Positions 53,621 to 62,690 are shown, counted from the first letter of the stretch. The stretch: 64,000 nt of DNA from Litorimonas sp964352855 (GCA_964352855.1 CAYGTR010000006.1:1-64000), one strand, 5' to 3'. Numbers and translations: made by a program. The notes: a model not told the origin generated them from the letters alone.

Positions 53621-53815
53621 AAAGGGTTATATTTTAGAGAGGTAATGCTTATTTTTCGTAGTTAAGTCTCACTCGCAATTGAGCGGCAGTGCAGTTTGAC
53701 ATATTATCTCATTATTCGACTTTAGATGGGTTAGTGCGCAGCTTTTCAAAAGGTTATACGTTGACTTGAAAGCGCAGGGACTTAGGTTGCGCCACAAATA
53801 TTAAGAGAGTTTCTC

Positions 53816-54196
53816 ATGTCTTCTTCTTGGAATGATAAGCGGCCCTTGTCTCCGCATTTACAGATTTGGCGCTGGCATCCGGCGATGTTGTCTTCTATTC
53901 TGCACCGCGCGAGTGCAATTGCGAGCTATGTTGCACTGCTTTTGGTGGCCATCGGCCTGTTGTTTCTGGCCCTTACGGGCGAACTCCCTTTGCAGGGATT
54001 AATATTCAGCCCGCTAGGCGTCATTGGTTTTGCTGTCTTTGTGTTTGCTTTTATCTTTATGGCTCTGGCTCAACTCCGCCATGCCATATGGGGTAAGGGG
54101 GCGATGATGAAGCCTGAGCTGAATAATATGCTGTCTTATGGCATGATTGCTGTCTCTGCTCTTTTGTCCGGCATCGCTGTCGGCTTGGTATTGTAG
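53816..54196 (+). CDS. sdhC: Succinate dehydrogenase cytochrome b556 subunit
   Basis: The 126-residue membrane subunit has three helices, anchors complex II and helps form the ubiquinone site and haem b pocket. RPLSPHLQIWRW and SSILHRAS are the conserved quinone-site segments, with Ser and Arg kept. QLRHAIWGKG carries the haem-ligand His. It is first of sdhCDA, 11 bases before sdhD. The 195-bp upstream region contains TTGACT at 53761 but no convincing -10. Confidence 0.9.
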   Translation: MSSSWNDKRPLSPHLQIWRWHPAMLSSILHRASAIASYVALLLVAIGLLFLALTGELPLQGLIFSPLGVIGFAVFVFAFIFMALAQLRHAIWGKGAMMKPELNNMLSYGMIAVSALLSGIAVGLVL

Positions 54197-54207
54197 GAGA
54201 ACGGGTC

Positions 54208-54543
54208 ATGACACACGGTAAAGGCACATCACATCACAAGCTCCACGGTTTTGTTGGCTGGGGGCTAATTTTTGGTTTACCCTTCGCTTTGTTTTCAGCC
54301 ATTGGGGCTATTAATGGTGGCTCAGCAGGCTTTGCAACTTGGTTGTCTACCCCTATTGGCGGAATAGGCTTTCTGGCTTTTGCAACGGCAGCGATTTGGT
54401 ATTGTAAATTGGAAATGGACGAAGTTATCATGGATTACTTCTCCGGCGGTCTGCGCTCTTTTGGCCTGTTGAACAATAAAGTCGTCGCCTTCATTATTTG
54501 GGCAGTCATGGTTTTCGCCATTGTCAAACTCGCCTTCCTTTAG
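54208..54543 (+). CDS. sdhD: Succinate dehydrogenase membrane anchor subunit, divergent
   Basis: The 111-residue three-helix anchor subunit lies between sdhC and sdhA, which fixes its identity. The conserved end DYF (counterpart of the Asp-Tyr quinone pair) is present in EVIMDYF. The helix before it reads AIWYCKLEMDEV. The axial haem His expected eleven residues before the DY is replaced by Tyr, with a Cys next to it. The N-terminal RxTA motif is also not visible. It may bind haem differently or not at all, while sdhC keeps its His. Translation check of the DNA shows no frameshift. Confidence 0.78.
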   Translation: MTHGKGTSHHKLHGFVGWGLIFGLPFALFSAIGAINGGSAGFATWLSTPIGGIGFLAFATAAIWYCKLEMDEVIMDYFSGGLRSFGLLNNKVVAFIIWAVMVFAIVKLAFL

Positions 54544-54590
54544 CTGCGTATAAAGATAGGTCTGAACGTAATAGAATTTAGGAAAGTCAT

Positions 54591-56384
54591 ATGACTGCCA
54601 CACAAAAATGGATTGATCACACATTTGATGTTGTCGTTGTCGGGGCGGGTGGTTCCGGTTTGCGTGCAACGCTCGGCTCAGCCCAAGCGGGTCTGAAAAC
54701 GGCTTGTGTGACGAAAGTCTTCCCCACACGCTCGCATACGGTCGCGGCGCAAGGCGGCATCGCAGCATCTCTCGGCAATATGGGCGCGGATGATTGGCGC
54801 TGGCACATGTATGATACCGTCAAAGGATCCGACTGGCTCGGTGACCAAGACTCGATTGAATATCTTTGCCGCGAGGCACCCAAAGCAGTTTATGAACTTG
54901 AGCATTGGGGTATGCCATTTTCGCGGACAGATGAAGGCAAAATTTATCAACGCCCATTTGGCGGTATGATGCAAAATATGGGTGCAGGCCCGGAGGCGCA
55001 ACGCACATGTGCTGCGGCTGACCGGACAGGCCACGCGATGCTCCATACGCTTTACGGGCAATCCCTGCGTCATGATGCAGAATTTTTTATCGAATATTTT
55101 GCGCTCGATTTGATCATGGAAGACGGAGAATGTCGCGGTTTGACGGCATGGAAGTTAGATGACGGGACTTTACATCGTTTCCGTGCACAGAAAGTGATTT
55201 TGGCGACCGGCGGTTATGGTCGTGTATTCTTTTCGGCTACCTCTGCCCATACCTGTACGGGCGATGGTAACGCAATGGTGCTTCGCGCCGGACTGCCTGT
55301 TCAGGATATGGAGTTCATTCAATTCCATCCGACAGGTATTTATGGTGCGGGTTGCTTGATTACGGAAGGCTCTCGCGGTGAAGGCGGTTATCTAACGAAT
55401 TCCGAGGGCGAACGCTTTATGGAACGCTACGCCCCATCAGCCAAAGATCTGGCCTCGCGCGATGTTGTTTCCCGGGCAATGACGATTGAAATTCGTGAAG
55501 GTCGCGGTGTCGGCCCGAATAAAGATCACATTTTCCTACATTTGGATCATTTAGATCCTGCCGTTCTGGCAGAGCGTTTGCCGGGTATTTCAGAGACCGC
55601 CAAAATCTTCGCGGGTGTAGACGTCACAAAGGAACCCATTCCTGTGCTCCCGACCTGCCATTATAATATGGGCGGCATTCAAACAAATTATCACGGCGAA
55701 GTTTTGACGAAAAAAGGCAAGAACCCTGATGCCGTTGTTCCCGGGCTTATGGCTGTGGGCGAGGCCGCCTGTGTGTCCGTACATGGGGCTAACCGATTGG
55801 GCTCAAATTCTCTAATTGATCTGGTTGTGTTTGGTCGTGCCGCCGGTCTTCGCGTGGGCGAAACCTGCAAACCAAATGCGGAGCAAAAGCCGTTACCTGC
55901 AACTGCCGGCGAAGCAACTCTCGCGCGTTTAGAAAAGTTTAAAAACGCAAATGGTACAAAGAAAACAGCCGAAATTCGTCTCGAGCTTCAACGCGCCATG
56001 CAAGACCACTGTGCTGTCTTCCGCACAGAAGACAGCTTGGCCGAAGGTGTTGAGAAGGTAACGGCGATTGCCGCTTCGATTAAAGATGTCAGTGTGTCAG
56101 ACAAAACAATGGTTTGGAATACGGACCTTATGGAAACTCTGGAGCTTGATAATTTGCTGAGCCAAGCCATGGTGACGATTTCATCTGCAAATAACCGTAA
56201 AGAATCTCGTGGCGCACATGCCCACGAAGATTACCCGGATAGAGACGATAAGAAATGGATGAAACATACGCTCGCATGGTATGACTCAGACAAGAACAGC
56301 GTAAAAATTGACTACCGACCCGTTCACGATTACACAATGACCGATGGTATCGACTATATTGAGCCTAAGAAACGCGTTTACTAG
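54591..56384 (+). CDS. sdhA: Succinate dehydrogenase flavoprotein subunit
   Basis: The 597-residue FAD subunit of complex II oxidises succinate to fumarate. It has FDVVVVGAGGSGLRATL at the N-terminus, the covalent-FAD His49 in RSHTVAAQGG, and QFHPTGIYGAG with the active-site His. The catalytic Arg regions are in SRGEGGYLTN and HGANRLGSNSLIDLVVFG. The last codons (YIEPKKRVY) are encoded by one arm of a terminator hairpin. sdhB is not next but 5.5 kb downstream. Confidence 0.95.
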   Translation: MTATQKWIDHTFDVVVVGAGGSGLRATLGSAQAGLKTACVTKVFPTRSHTVAAQGGIAASLGNMGADDWRWHMYDTVKGSDWLGDQDSIEYLCREAPKAVYELEHWGMPFSRTDEGKIYQRPFGGMMQNMGAGPEAQRTCAAADRTGHAMLHTLYGQSLRHDAEFFIEYFALDLIMEDGECRGLTAWKLDDGTLHRFRAQKVILATGGYGRVFFSATSAHTCTGDGNAMVLRAGLPVQDMEFIQFHPTGIYGAGCLITEGSRGEGGYLTNSEGERFMERYAPSAKDLASRDVVSRAMTIEIREGRGVGPNKDHIFLHLDHLDPAVLAERLPGISETAKIFAGVDVTKEPIPVLPTCHYNMGGIQTNYHGEVLTKKGKNPDAVVPGLMAVGEAACVSVHGANRLGSNSLIDLVVFGRAAGLRVGETCKPNAEQKPLPATAGEATLARLEKFKNANGTKKTAEIRLELQRAMQDHCAVFRTEDSLAEGVEKVTAIAASIKDVSVSDKTMVWNTDLMETLELDNLLSQAMVTISSANNRKESRGAHAHEDYPDRDDKKWMKHTLAWYDSDKNSVKIDYRPVHDYTMTDGIDYIEPKKRVY

Positions 56385-56397
56385 GCTCAATATCTTT
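56356..56397 (+). terminator. Terminator overlapping the 3' end of sdhA
   Basis: A perfect 12-bp stem ATATTGAGCCTA / TAGGCTCAATAT (56356-56367 and 56382-56393) encloses a loop that is itself a small palindrome (AAACGCGTTT). A CTTTT run follows. The left arm is coding sequence and the right arm includes the stop codon. Confidence 0.85.
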
Positions 56398-56528
56398 TCC
56401 TGCTTTATAATGTTATTTAGGCGGTGATAAAACTGCGACAAATAACACACTAAATTGATGTGTTTTAATATAATTAACTATATACATAATATACTTTCCT
56501 ATCGGAATAGTTCGGTAGGGAGAATGGC

Positions 56529-58118
56529 GTGCTCGGCGATACACAAGATTTCACGGATGAAATAGCGCGAGCAAATAACCTTACGCTGTTGATGCATGTT
56601 ATAAACATGCTCCCTAACCCCGTTTATATCAAAAACCGTCAGCATAAATGGATCGGGGTAAATGAGAGCTATTGCAATCTGTTAGGCTATTCGCGCGAGG
56701 AACTTATAGGGCAATCCAACTACGATTTTTTTCCACCTGAACAAGCAAAAACATTTTGGGAAAGGGCTGAGGCCGTATTTGATACAAAGCGTGAGAATGT
56801 AAGTCTGAATGAAATCACGAATAGCATGGGCGGACTTTGCTGGGTTGAAGCGCGTAAGAGTTATTTTCAAACTGATGACGGTAACGAATATATTATCGGT
56901 GTTTATTCCGACATAACTGATATGAAAAAGCGTGAGGATAATCTTATAAAAGCGCAGGAAATAGCCTCTGAAGGCGAACGTGCTAAAGCCAATTTCCTCT
57001 CTGTTATGAGCCATGAGATTAGAACACCCATGACCGGTGTTATGGGTATGGCACAGATTCTAAGAAATACTCCACTCAACGCGCAACAGATTGAAATGGT
57101 CAATACATTAGAGAGCTCCGGTGATGCCCTCATGATGATCATTGATGACATATTGGATTTCTCTAGCTTGGAGGGCGGTAAAATAAAACTCAACCCTCAA
57201 TCCTTCTCGCTGCGCGATATGATAGAGTCGCTTACGATGCTTATGGGTGTCACAGCGCGCGAAAAGGGATTGGACCTTATTGTTTCGATTGATAAATATC
57301 TACCGAAAGCAGTTATTGGTGATATGGGGCGGTTGAGACAAATTCTGTCTAATCTCATAAAAAATGCAATTAAGTTCACCAAGACCGGATATGTTTCAGT
57401 AAAGGTCTTTCGCGAGGTAACGGAGAGCGGGACTGTTATAAAATTCACAGTCAAGGATACCGGCACAGGTATCTCCGCAGCGAAAATTGAGACGATCTTT
57501 GATAAATTTTCACAATCAGACTATTCGACAAACCGAGTTTACGGTGGCACGGGTTTGGGACTTTCAATCTCACGGAAATTGTCAGAACTGATGAACGGTT
57601 CGCTCACTGCGAAGTCGACGCTTGGTGAGGGATCAGAGTTTTATCTGTCGTTGCAATTGCCAATCGATACATCTGTTCAGCCCGATCCGGCAACGATGCA
57701 AATCAAAGTCTCAAATATTTATCATAAGATTCTGATTGTTGATGATGTTTATGCCAATTATGTGAACCTTGCAGGAATATTGAAAGAAATGGGGCTAAGG
57801 GCGGACTATGCGCCGAGTGCGCCTGAGGCTGTCAAAAGACTGGCGCAGGCCTATCGAGCGGGGCAACCCTATACATTAATGCTCACAGATTATCTGATGC
57901 CGGAGGTGGATGGGTTATGTCTGGTCACATCTGTGCGCGGTAATGCTGCGTTTAACAAACTCAACATTATCGCATTGTCGTCCGTCGCAGATGAGGAAAT
58001 CAAAGAAACTTTCTTGGGGCAGGGTGTGAAAGCCTATATTGTGAAACCTGTTCGTCCCCGAGAACTGGAGAGAGCGATTGAAGGCCTTGGAAATGAGTCC
58101 TCTCAATTTGTGGCATAA
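56529..58118 (+). CDS. PAS hybrid histidine kinase
   Basis: The 529-residue protein starts at GTG 56529 with GGGAG eight bases upstream. It has one PAS domain (about 20-140; NPVYIKNRQHKWIGVNESYC, ITDMKKRED) and HisKA with His162 in MSHEIRTPM. HATPase follows, with NLIKNAIKF and GGTGLGLSIS, and one C-terminal receiver with Asp454 in LTDYLMP. No membrane segment is seen, so a soluble sensor. Partner Hpt or regulator genes are absent. It sits between the sdhA terminator and the enoyl-CoA hydratase, with an AT-rich leader carrying an AACACA/TGTGTT inverted repeat at 56444-56464. Confidence 0.88.
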   Translation: MLGDTQDFTDEIARANNLTLLMHVINMLPNPVYIKNRQHKWIGVNESYCNLLGYSREELIGQSNYDFFPPEQAKTFWERAEAVFDTKRENVSLNEITNSMGGLCWVEARKSYFQTDDGNEYIIGVYSDITDMKKREDNLIKAQEIASEGERAKANFLSVMSHEIRTPMTGVMGMAQILRNTPLNAQQIEMVNTLESSGDALMMIIDDILDFSSLEGGKIKLNPQSFSLRDMIESLTMLMGVTAREKGLDLIVSIDKYLPKAVIGDMGRLRQILSNLIKNAIKFTKTGYVSVKVFREVTESGTVIKFTVKDTGTGISAAKIETIFDKFSQSDYSTNRVYGGTGLGLSISRKLSELMNGSLTAKSTLGEGSEFYLSLQLPIDTSVQPDPATMQIKVSNIYHKILIVDDVYANYVNLAGILKEMGLRADYAPSAPEAVKRLAQAYRAGQPYTLMLTDYLMPEVDGLCLVTSVRGNAAFNKLNIIALSSVADEEIKETFLGQGVKAYIVKPVRPRELERAIEGLGNESSQFVA

Positions 58119-58218
58119 GCTGATCAGGCCTCGCCTCGCAAAGACCTGACATCTTTCATAGAAAGCTTGAATTCGGACTCGTCATCTGAATAATATCCAC
58201 AAACAGGATATGGATATT

Positions 58219-59037
58219 ATGAGCACCTTAAAAATTACGCGTGACGCTGAGAATGACAGCGTCGCCGTTATCACGCTTAATCGACCCGACCATATGAACA
58301 GCTTTAATGTTCAAATGTGCGAAGAGCTTATTGCGGCCTATCAAGATTTGGATTCTGATACATCTGTGCGGGTGATTGTCGTGACGGGCGCAGGGCGTGC
58401 CTTTTGCGCAGGTGCCGATTTGTCTCAAGGGTTTAGTGCTGTTGCAGGCTCTAACATGCATGAGGGCGTCGCCCGTGATCGGGGCGGCGAATTGGTTTTG
58501 GCAATGTTTGCCTGTGATACACCCATTATTGGTGCCGTTAACGGCGCGGCGGTTGGTATCGGGGCCACAATGTTATTGCCGATGGATCTGCGTATTGCGT
58601 CAGTCAAATCGAAATTTGCCTTTCCCTTTGCGCGTCGGGGTATTGTGTTTGACGGCGCTTCCAGTTGGTTTCTACCGCGTCTGGTCGGGTTTGCGAAAGC
58701 CCAGCAATGGATATTGAAAGCCGATATTTTAATGGCGGATGAGCTTTTAAATGCAGGGCTTGTCAGTGAGTTGAGGGAGCCTGATGATGTCCTCGCTCAT
58801 GCTTTGAGTGTTGCTCGAGACATTGCCGTCAATTGCTCGCCAACCTCGGCGATTATCAATAAGCGACTTTTGCGAGAGTCTATGCTTGGGTTTGGGGCTA
58901 TGGACGACGCGCCGTTTAAAGCGCATATGAAAGAAAGCGCGCTTCTGGAAAAAGCTTTTATCTCTGATGACTGCCGTGAAGGTGTTTTGGCATTCTTTGA
59001 GAAGCGTGCGCCTCAGTTCAAAGACTTTAAAGGATAA
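58219..59037 (+). CDS. Enoyl-CoA hydratase/isomerase family protein
   Basis: The 272-residue crotonase-fold enzyme hydrates or isomerises enoyl-CoA esters. The oxyanion-hole segments are AFCAGADLSQ and GAAVGIGATMLLP, and RRGIVFDGASSWFLPRLVG is the active-site helix. A Gly-Ala-Ser replaces the usual Glu-Gly-Gly, so the acid/base residue differs from classical hydratase and the reaction is uncertain. I start at ATG 58219; ATG 58210 is an in-frame alternative. It is 3 bases before the DUF4197 gene. Confidence 0.82.
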   Translation: MSTLKITRDAENDSVAVITLNRPDHMNSFNVQMCEELIAAYQDLDSDTSVRVIVVTGAGRAFCAGADLSQGFSAVAGSNMHEGVARDRGGELVLAMFACDTPIIGAVNGAAVGIGATMLLPMDLRIASVKSKFAFPFARRGIVFDGASSWFLPRLVGFAKAQQWILKADILMADELLNAGLVSELREPDDVLAHALSVARDIAVNCSPTSAIINKRLLRESMLGFGAMDDAPFKAHMKESALLEKAFISDDCREGVLAFFEKRAPQFKDFKG

Positions 59038-59040
59038 ACC

Positions 59041-59772
59041 ATGACCTTAAATCGCCGCCATATTCTCCTCGCCGTCCCCGCTCTAAGCCTCACGGCCTGT
59101 GAAACCTTAGACCCAAGCATATTAGACGGTGTTTTAGGTTCAGGTGTCCTCTCACAAGCCGAAGCCGCATCAGGTATTCGTGCAGCGTTGACTAACGGGA
59201 TTGGCCACGCCGTCAGCATTGTTGGACAAGAAGGCGGATTTTTGAATAATGGACGTATCCGTATTCCTCTGCCCAAAGTTTTGCAGGACGTACAAGGTGT
59301 TCTCCAACCTTTAGGCGCAGGTGGTTTGCTGAATGATTTGCAGACACAGCTTAATCGCGGCGCTGAAAAGGCGGCTCCTGTTGCCAAGAATATTTTTGTA
59401 GATGCAGTAAGCAGCCTGTCCATCCAAGATGCTATCGCGATTGTTCGCGGGCCGGATAATGCGGCTACGCAATATTTGCAGGATAAAACAACAGATCGTT
59501 TGACGACATTATTCTCACCTATCATGGGAGATGCCCTTCAACAGACAGGCGCATTAATGCTCGTTGATCAAATATCCGGGCGACTAAACAATGTGCCTTT
59601 CGCGCCAAAGCTTGGCGCTGATGCCAAGTCTGACCTTGTCAACCATGGTGTTGATTTTGGGCTCAAAGGTGTCTTCACCTATATTGCGGATGAAGAGAAA
59701 TCTATTCGTGAAAACCCGGCGAAACGTACAAGTGAAATTCTGCGCCGCGTTTTTGGCGCTTATCAAGCATAG
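59041..59772 (+). CDS. DUF4197 lipoprotein
   Basis: The 243-residue protein begins with a lipoprotein signal (LLAVPALSLTAC) and carries DUF4197: AASGIRAALTNGIGHAVSIVG, RIPLPKVLQDVQ, and late DVSSLSI-type VSSLSIQDAIAIVRG and LVNHGVDFGLKGVFTYIADEE. The function is unknown; it is periplasmic. It follows the enoyl-CoA hydratase by 3 bases, so the two are co-transcribed. Confidence 0.83.
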   Translation: MTLNRRHILLAVPALSLTACETLDPSILDGVLGSGVLSQAEAASGIRAALTNGIGHAVSIVGQEGGFLNNGRIRIPLPKVLQDVQGVLQPLGAGGLLNDLQTQLNRGAEKAAPVAKNIFVDAVSSLSIQDAIAIVRGPDNAATQYLQDKTTDRLTTLFSPIMGDALQQTGALMLVDQISGRLNNVPFAPKLGADAKSDLVNHGVDFGLKGVFTYIADEEKSIRENPAKRTSEILRRVFGAYQA

Positions 59773-59845
59773 GTGTTGCGCAAAAAGACAGCAAAGATGC
59801 TAGCAAAATGATAATATCTTAAAATTGCACCTAATTTAAAAAAAT

Positions 59846-59876
59846 CATTTCCCTTTGAAGGGGAAATGCGGTTAAG
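59846..59876 (-). terminator. Hairpin with A-run, minus-strand terminator geometry
   Basis: CATTTCCC / GGGAAATG with a 7-base loop lies at 59846-59868. Seven A residues precede it on the plus strand, which is a U-run after the hairpin on the minus strand. No minus-strand gene is near to need it, so its role is unclear. Confidence 0.4.
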
Positions 59877-59961
59877 AAATAGTTAAGGCTTGTGGGGGGT
59901 CGGATATTTATATTCCGACTTTGCTGATTTCCATTTTGGGGCGCACTCAAAAGGGGAACCC

Positions 59962-60255
59962 ATGCTGGTCTTTAGATCTGCTATTACTGAATTTGATGAA
60001 AAAGACGTTTTACCCTCTCCGCATTGTGAAGGTGCAGATTTTATTTGTGGCGCTGTTCAAGCCGCGAAAGAGGCGCCGCTGAAGGTGCGTAAAACAGTTC
60101 AGTGTGATATCGCCACTGCCCTCGACTGTCAAGAGGACTCGCTTTCTTTTTTATGGGCGCACCCGATTAAGGGTGCAGAAGTGTTGGATTGTGAAATTCC
60201 TGACTTTCGGGATGCGATGCTCCGCCCTATCGCTTTTGATCTTGTTGCTGAGTAA
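59962..60255 (+). CDS. Small hypothetical protein
   Basis: The 97-residue protein starts at ATG 59962 directly after AAAAGGGGAACCC, a strong ribosome site; the longer open frame from 59890 is not needed. I do not recognise it. It has three cysteines (PHCEGADFICG, VQCDIATALDCQ) and no signal or membrane segment. It lies between DUF4197 and creD on the same strand. Confidence 0.5.
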   Translation: MLVFRSAITEFDEKDVLPSPHCEGADFICGAVQAAKEAPLKVRKTVQCDIATALDCQEDSLSFLWAHPIKGAEVLDCEIPDFRDAMLRPIAFDLVAE

Positions 60256-60390
60256 GCTATCAGCTTCCACAAAACAGTCATTTAATTGTCACAGGCCTGC
60301 ACCTTTTGAGCCTGTATTTCGTCTTATTCCTGCTCTCTATTCAGTGTTCGGAGGGGCATATGTCATGCCGCGATTTAACAGGCTGGATAG

Positions 60391-61797
60391 ATGTCTCAAA
60401 AATTCCCAACACAATTCTCTCATCGATCACGTGGGCTGAAACTCATTGTCGTGTGTTTTTTAGTTTTGCTCATGGCTATTCCCGCCATGTTTATATCTTA
60501 CATTAGTTTTGATCGCTCCAATCGGGCGGATGAGGTCGTCCGAACAGTCTCGAACACCTATGGCGGGCCACAAACATTGACAGGCCCTATACTGACGATC
60601 CCCTATGTTGGCTATGATCAAGAAGGTAAGATTGACAGAAGTGGGGATTACATCATCTTTGCCGATAGCGGTCTTGCTAGGTTCGATCATATCGAAACAG
60701 AAACCAGACAACGCTCCTTATTTCGAGTCCCTGTTTTCACCGCGAAGGGGACATTAAGCGCGACCTTTAATGCGCCAAAAGAGGTTGATGTGGACGAAGG
60801 CTTTGAGCTGCTCTGGGATAGGGCACAACTTCTTATCGCGCTCTCCGATGTGCGGGGATTAAAACAAGATATCGACTTAAGTGTTAAAGGCAGCGCTGTA
60901 TCGCGGCGGTTTGAACCGGCTATGGCCAACCGTTTGCCGAGCATGGTAGCTAAATATGAATATGCCAAAAGTGTCCAATCTTTTGGTGTTTCCGATATGG
61001 GCAGTGCGCAGACCTATCTGACGGTTCCGGCCGCCGATTTGATAAAAGAGGACGAAGCGCTTTCCGTCGATGTATCTATCAATCTTGGCGGGGCTAAAAC
61101 TTTTGGTGTGAGGCCCTATGCGCGGTCTACGCAGGTGAGCCTTTCATCGACTTGGTCAGCGCCCGGATTTGTAGGAGACTTACCCCCTGATAGTCGTGAG
61201 ATCACCGAGGCAGGATTTAATGCACAATGGAATGTCCCTTACTTACGCCGCGGTATTCGTGGGCATGGTGGAACGCAGATTTTGTCTGACCTCATGGTAT
61301 CAAAAAACATGATGGGTGTGAATTTTGTGGCCAAGAGCAACCCTTATCAGACCGTCAATCGGGCTTTGAAATATTCGGTTCTCTTTATTGGGCTCGTTTT
61401 TCTCGCTTACTTCCTTTTGGAAGTGATCATTGGCGTGCCTGTGCATCCTGCACAATATCTTTTGATCGGTTTGGCTCAGGCGATATTCTATCTTTTGCTA
61501 TTAGCTTTCTCTGAACATATTGGTTTTGCGGCGGCCTTCATTGTTTCCGCTGCTGCAACAGTGATCGCAACAGCAGGCTATGCAGGAGCGGTTTTTGGCC
61601 ATCGTAAATATATTCTGCGAACCGGAATCGTCTTTGCGACCGTTTATGCGCTCTTATTTGTGCTGATGCGTTTGCAGGACTCTGCCCTTATGATAGGGGC
61701 TTTGACGAGCTTTATTGCCATCGTAGGCACGATGTATTTGACTCGAAATATGAATTGGTATGGTGAAAAAGCAGATTTCAACACGAAAACCGACTAA
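60391..61797 (+). CDS. creD: CreD-family inner membrane protein
   Basis: The 468-residue CreD protein has one N-terminal membrane helix (LIVVCFLVLLMAIPAMFISY), a large soluble part with GGPQTLTGPILTIPY and FGVSDMGSAQ, and a C-terminal bundle of about five helices. The family affects envelope stability and colicin/phage tolerance in enterobacteria, where it is under CreBC. No creBC is here, although a hybrid kinase lies upstream. A well-formed hairpin terminator follows, cutting it off from sdhB. Confidence 0.85.
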   Translation: MSQKFPTQFSHRSRGLKLIVVCFLVLLMAIPAMFISYISFDRSNRADEVVRTVSNTYGGPQTLTGPILTIPYVGYDQEGKIDRSGDYIIFADSGLARFDHIETETRQRSLFRVPVFTAKGTLSATFNAPKEVDVDEGFELLWDRAQLLIALSDVRGLKQDIDLSVKGSAVSRRFEPAMANRLPSMVAKYEYAKSVQSFGVSDMGSAQTYLTVPAADLIKEDEALSVDVSINLGGAKTFGVRPYARSTQVSLSSTWSAPGFVGDLPPDSREITEAGFNAQWNVPYLRRGIRGHGGTQILSDLMVSKNMMGVNFVAKSNPYQTVNRALKYSVLFIGLVFLAYFLLEVIIGVPVHPAQYLLIGLAQAIFYLLLLAFSEHIGFAAAFIVSAAATVIATAGYAGAVFGHRKYILRTGIVFATVYALLFVLMRLQDSALMIGALTSFIAIVGTMYLTRNMNWYGEKADFNTKTD

Positions 61798-61812
61798 AGC
61801 CTTGATAAAAGC

Positions 61813-61857
61813 GACAAAATGACAGTGAAACCTGTCAGGTTTGTCCTTCGTTTTTTA
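61813..61857 (+). terminator. Terminator between creD and sdhB
   Basis: A two-part stem, GACAAA-a-TGACAG-tgaaac-CTGTCA-gg-TTTGTC (61813-61845), is followed five bases later by six T. It isolates sdhB transcriptionally from the genes before it. Confidence 0.75.
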
Positions 61858-61907
61858 ATAAATACCATCTATAAGGCCTAATCGAAATTCAAAGACTAAG
61901 GTGAATC

Positions 61908-62690
61908 ATGGTTCAGCTAACCCTGCCAAAAAACTCTAAAGTCCGTAAGGGTAAAATCTGGCCTGCCAAAGACGGTGCCACACGCCTCAAAACGTTCAAA
62001 ATCTATCGTTATGACCCGACAGATGGTGGAAACCCTTATTGGGATACATATCAAATTGATTTGGATGAATGCGGCCCTATGGTCTTGGATGCCTTATTCA
62101 AAATTAAAAATGAAATTGATCCGACATTAGCATTCCGCCGTTCTTGCCGGGAAGGTGTTTGCGGATCTTGTGCGATGAATATTGGTGGTCGGAATACTCT
62201 GGCCTGTACCAAAGGTATTGACGAAGTCGGTGGCGGCGATACCATCACAATTTCACCTCTTCCGCATATGCCGGTTGTCCGCGATCTCGTTCCGGATTTG
62301 TCGAATTTTTATAAGCAATATGCCTCTATCGAGCCTTGGCTTCATACATCCACGCCTTTGCCGACAGAAGAGATTAAACAATCTCCCGCTGACCGCGAGA
62401 AGCTGGACGGGTATTATGAATGTATTCTCTGCGCCTCTTGCTCGACCTCTTGCCCATCATATTGGTGGAATGGGGATCGTTATCTCGGCCCGGCAACATT
62501 GCTTCAGGCTTATCGTTGGTTGGTTGACTCGCGCGATGATGCAAAAGAAAAACGCCTCGATATGCTTGAAGACCCCTTCAAGCTTTATCGTTGTCACACC
62601 ATCATGAACTGCGCGAATGTATGCCCTAAAGGCCTTAATCCCGCAAAGGCGATTGCTGAAGTGAAGAAGATGATGGTCGAGCGGGCGTAA
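61908..62690 (+). CDS. sdhB: Succinate dehydrogenase iron-sulfur subunit
   Basis: The 260-residue subunit carries all three clusters. 2Fe-2S cysteines lie in CREGVCGSCAMNIGG plus NTLAC. The 4Fe-4S and 3Fe-4S ligands lie in CILCASCSTSCP and CHTIMNCANVCPKG. It passes electrons from SdhA to quinone. AAGGTG lies seven bases before the ATG. It is separated from sdhCDA by five genes and two terminators, so it needs its own promoter in about 50 bases of leader. Confidence 0.96.
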   Translation: MVQLTLPKNSKVRKGKIWPAKDGATRLKTFKIYRYDPTDGGNPYWDTYQIDLDECGPMVLDALFKIKNEIDPTLAFRRSCREGVCGSCAMNIGGRNTLACTKGIDEVGGGDTITISPLPHMPVVRDLVPDLSNFYKQYASIEPWLHTSTPLPTEEIKQSPADREKLDGYYECILCASCSTSCPSYWWNGDRYLGPATLLQAYRWLVDSRDDAKEKRLDMLEDPFKLYRCHTIMNCANVCPKGLNPAKAIAEVKKMMVERA

